A stretch of 6,177 nucleotides of DNA from JAJCYE01 sp036260105 (lineage in GTDB: Bacteria; Actinomycetota; CADDZG01; JAHWKV01). This document shows positions 4,806 to 6,177 of this stretch, piece by piece. The notes under the pieces are model-generated. The model was not told where the DNA came from. It saw nothing but the letters and a program-made list of their open reading frames with translations, and did no database searches. Every line of letters starts with the position of its first letter. Position 1 is the first letter of the stretch. Where the stretch lies: assembly GCA_036260105.1 (NCBI GenBank), contig DATAAN010000245.1:1-6177 (forward strand), in the 5' to 3' direction. Both the position numbers and the translations under genes were made by a program.

Positions 4806-5369
4806 ATGGATCGTCGGAAGTGGCTACTAACCGGCGGCGCGGTCGTTGTGGTGCTGGCGGGGGCAGTCGCTGCCGTGGTCGCCATGCAACAGGGAGAGAC
4901 GCCCGAGCCGGAACCGTCGATCGCCACCCCGGTCACGCCGGCAAGTACGGCTACCACACCGCCGAGCGGGCTACCGCCCGCGCCGGCCGCCGCTCCGCCG
5001 GCTCCCCCGCCGCAAGGCCCGCGCCCCACCCCGCCGACCGCTGCTATTCCGGATCCTCCCGGATACAGCCCGCTTATCGTGACGCCGGTCGCCGGAATGG
5101 AGAACGTCCATCCGATTTCGTGGCGGCGGGTCGAGGTGCTGGACGAGCACCGGGTTCGGGTGCACTTCGAGAGCGGGGTGGCTCCCTGCAGCGTTCTTGA
5201 CCGGGTGGAGGTGCGCTACGCCCCGGCCACCATCACCGTCACGCTGTACGAGGGCAGCGACCCGGCAGCCCGGGATGCGGTGTGCATCCTTATCGCCCAG
5301 TTCAAGGCGGTGGACGTCCAGCTCGAGGAGCCCCTGGCCGGCCGCCACCTCGTGGACGGAGCCGCCTGA
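4806..5369 (+). CDS. Membrane-anchored Pro-rich extracytoplasmic protein (187 aa)
   Basis: An N-terminal signal anchor (MDRRKW followed by a hydrophobic run to about residue 27) leads into a Pro/Ala/Thr linker at about 32-90 and a C-terminal domain at about 100-187. That domain has 'FESGVAPCSVLDRVEV' and 'AVCILIAQFKAV' and ends 'GRHLVDGAA'. I know this pattern from many actinobacterial exported proteins of unknown function. Cys128 and Cys160 are the only cysteines and may form a disulfide outside the cell. There is no lipobox Cys, so it is not a lipoprotein. The start is ATG 4806, with AAGGG eight bases upstream; ATG 4788 is an alternative adding six residues. It is divergent from the minus-strand genes and 46 bases before the SURF1 gene. 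Confidence 0.85.
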   Translation: MDRRKWLLTGGAVVVVLAGAVAAVVAMQQGETPEPEPSIATPVTPASTATTPPSGLPPAPAAAPPAPPPQGPRPTPPTAAIPDPPGYSPLIVTPVAGMENVHPISWRRVEVLDEHRVRVHFESGVAPCSVLDRVEVRYAPATITVTLYEGSDPAARDAVCILIAQFKAVDVQLEEPLAGRHLVDGAA

Positions 5370-5400
5370 GCGCCATCCCGGCCGGCCCCCCGAACGGCGA

Positions 5401-5406
5401 TATCCT
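5401..5406 (+). promoter_or_regulatory. -10 box TATCCT, likely leaderless start of SURF1
   Basis: TATCCT lies nine bases before ATG 5416 and matches TANNNT. There is no Shine-Dalgarno before that ATG, so a transcript starting at or just before the ATG is plausible. No -35 can be seen in the GC-rich upstream bases. Confidence 0.45.
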
Positions 5407-5415
5407 GGGCAGTCG

Positions 5416-6177
5416 ATGCGCCACTTCCTCTCCCGCCGTTGGATTGTCATCCACCTGCTGACGTTGACCATCGTGGTCGTCTGCGTCTCGCTCGCCCTCT
5501 GGCAGCTCGGCCGGTTGGAGCACCGGCGAGGGGAAAACGCCCGGCTGGAAGCTCAGATGAGACTCCCCGTTAGCGACATCGACCGTCTGCTTACCTCTGC
5601 CGACGCGGGATCCGATGAGCTGGCGGAAGCCGGTTACCGGACGGTTCGAGCAGAAGGAACCTTCGACAGCTCCCAGCAGGTGATTCTGCAGTCCCGAGGC
5701 CTGGGCAACAAGCCGGGCAACCACCTCCTGACGCCGCTGGTGCTCCAGTCCGGTGAGGCGGTCCTCGTCGACCGGGGCTGGGTGCCGCTGCCGACCGACG
5801 ACGAGGTCCTGGCACAGTCGGCTCCTCCAGCGGGGGCCGTCAAGGTGGAGGGGGTGCTGCTGCCCTCGGAGGAGCGGGGATTCCTCGGCGTGTCGGACCC
5901 GCCGCCGGGACGGGTCACCGCAATCCCCCGCATCGACCTGGAGAGGCTGGCCGGCCAGCTCCCCTATCCCCTGTACCCTCTGTACCTGCGCCTGCTCGAC
6001 CAGCAGCCGGCCAACTCCGGAGCGCTGCCCGAGCCGGTCCCTATCCCGCCACCGGACGAGGGACCGCATCGCGACTATGCGCTCCAGTGGTTCGCCTTCG
6101 CCGGAACTGCACTGATCATTTACCTGGGCCTTATGCGCCGGGAGAGAGATCGGCTGCGGCAGGCTGGAGAAGATCCG
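5416..6177 (+). CDS. SURF1 family cytochrome c oxidase assembly protein (C-terminus cut)
   Basis: SURF1 (Shy1) proteins assist insertion of haem a during assembly of aa3-type cytochrome c oxidase in the membrane. The 254 residues present show the full plan: a first membrane helix at about 8-30, directly followed by 'LALWQLGRLEHR' (26-37, the W-x-L-x-R-L-x-x-R type motif), a periplasmic beta domain with 'VDRGWVP' at 118-124, then 'GPHRDYALQWFAFAG' at 216-230 leading into the second helix, and a basic tail. The length already matches typical members, so only a few residues should be missing past the edge. The ATG at 5416 has no ribosome site, but a TATCCT box sits nine bases upstream. It implies an aerobic organism with a haem-copper oxidase. 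Confidence 0.93.
   Translation, partial: MRHFLSRRWIVIHLLTLTIVVVCVSLALWQLGRLEHRRGENARLEAQMRLPVSDIDRLLTSADAGSDELAEAGYRTVRAEGTFDSSQQVILQSRGLGNKPGNHLLTPLVLQSGEAVLVDRGWVPLPTDDEVLAQSAPPAGAVKVEGVLLPSEERGFLGVSDPPPGRVTAIPRIDLERLAGQLPYPLYPLYLRLLDQQPANSGALPEPVPIPPPDEGPHRDYALQWFAFAGTALIIYLGLMRRERDRLRQAGEDP

Noticed and set aside
4806..4890. Lipoprotein signal in the secreted protein
   Set aside because: There is no Cys after the hydrophobic segment; the only cysteines are in the C-terminal domain.

Overview
The window looks like chromosomal DNA of a high-GC Actinomycetota bacterium. The base composition is GC-rich by eye. The SURF1 protein and the Pro-rich secreted protein with a C-terminal 'PCSVLDRVEV...DGA' domain are of actinobacterial type. 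Several starts also have TANNNT-like -10 boxes directly upstream, as in actinobacterial leaderless transcripts. I cannot resolve the class.

Left and centre, all on the minus strand (read from high to low coordinates): an isoprenylcysteine methyltransferase-like membrane protein (4727-4257), an unrecognised membrane protein with about seven membrane segments and its own candidate promoter (4214-3477), a divergent small peptide gene (3398-3198), and four tandem paralogous genes for 64-69 residue peptides (3170-2976, 2934-2740, 2730-2524, 2509-2300). A strong intrinsic terminator follows (2282-2250), then a 628-residue intramembrane zinc metalloprotease with an N-terminal PqqD-like/RRE-like domain (2172-286), and finally the start of a SAM-dependent methyltransferase that runs off the left edge (236-1).

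This minus-strand block is the interesting part. It has the logic of a RiPP-type (ribosomally made, post-translationally modified peptide) locus. Several short precursors share an acidic leader-like N-terminus and a nearly invariant Ala/Asn-rich segment. A membrane protease carries a putative leader-recognition domain, and a methyltransferase lies directly downstream. The terminator between precursors and protease would keep the peptides in large excess over the enzyme. I do not recognise the peptide family by name, so the product and function are inference. No transporter and no other tailoring enzyme lies inside the window, but the locus continues beyond the left edge.

Right end, plus strand: a Pro-rich membrane-anchored extracytoplasmic protein (4806-5369) and a nearly complete SURF1 cytochrome oxidase assembly factor (5416 to the edge). 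These look like ordinary housekeeping neighbours, divergent from and probably unrelated to the peptide locus. No stretch over 300 bases lacks a gene.
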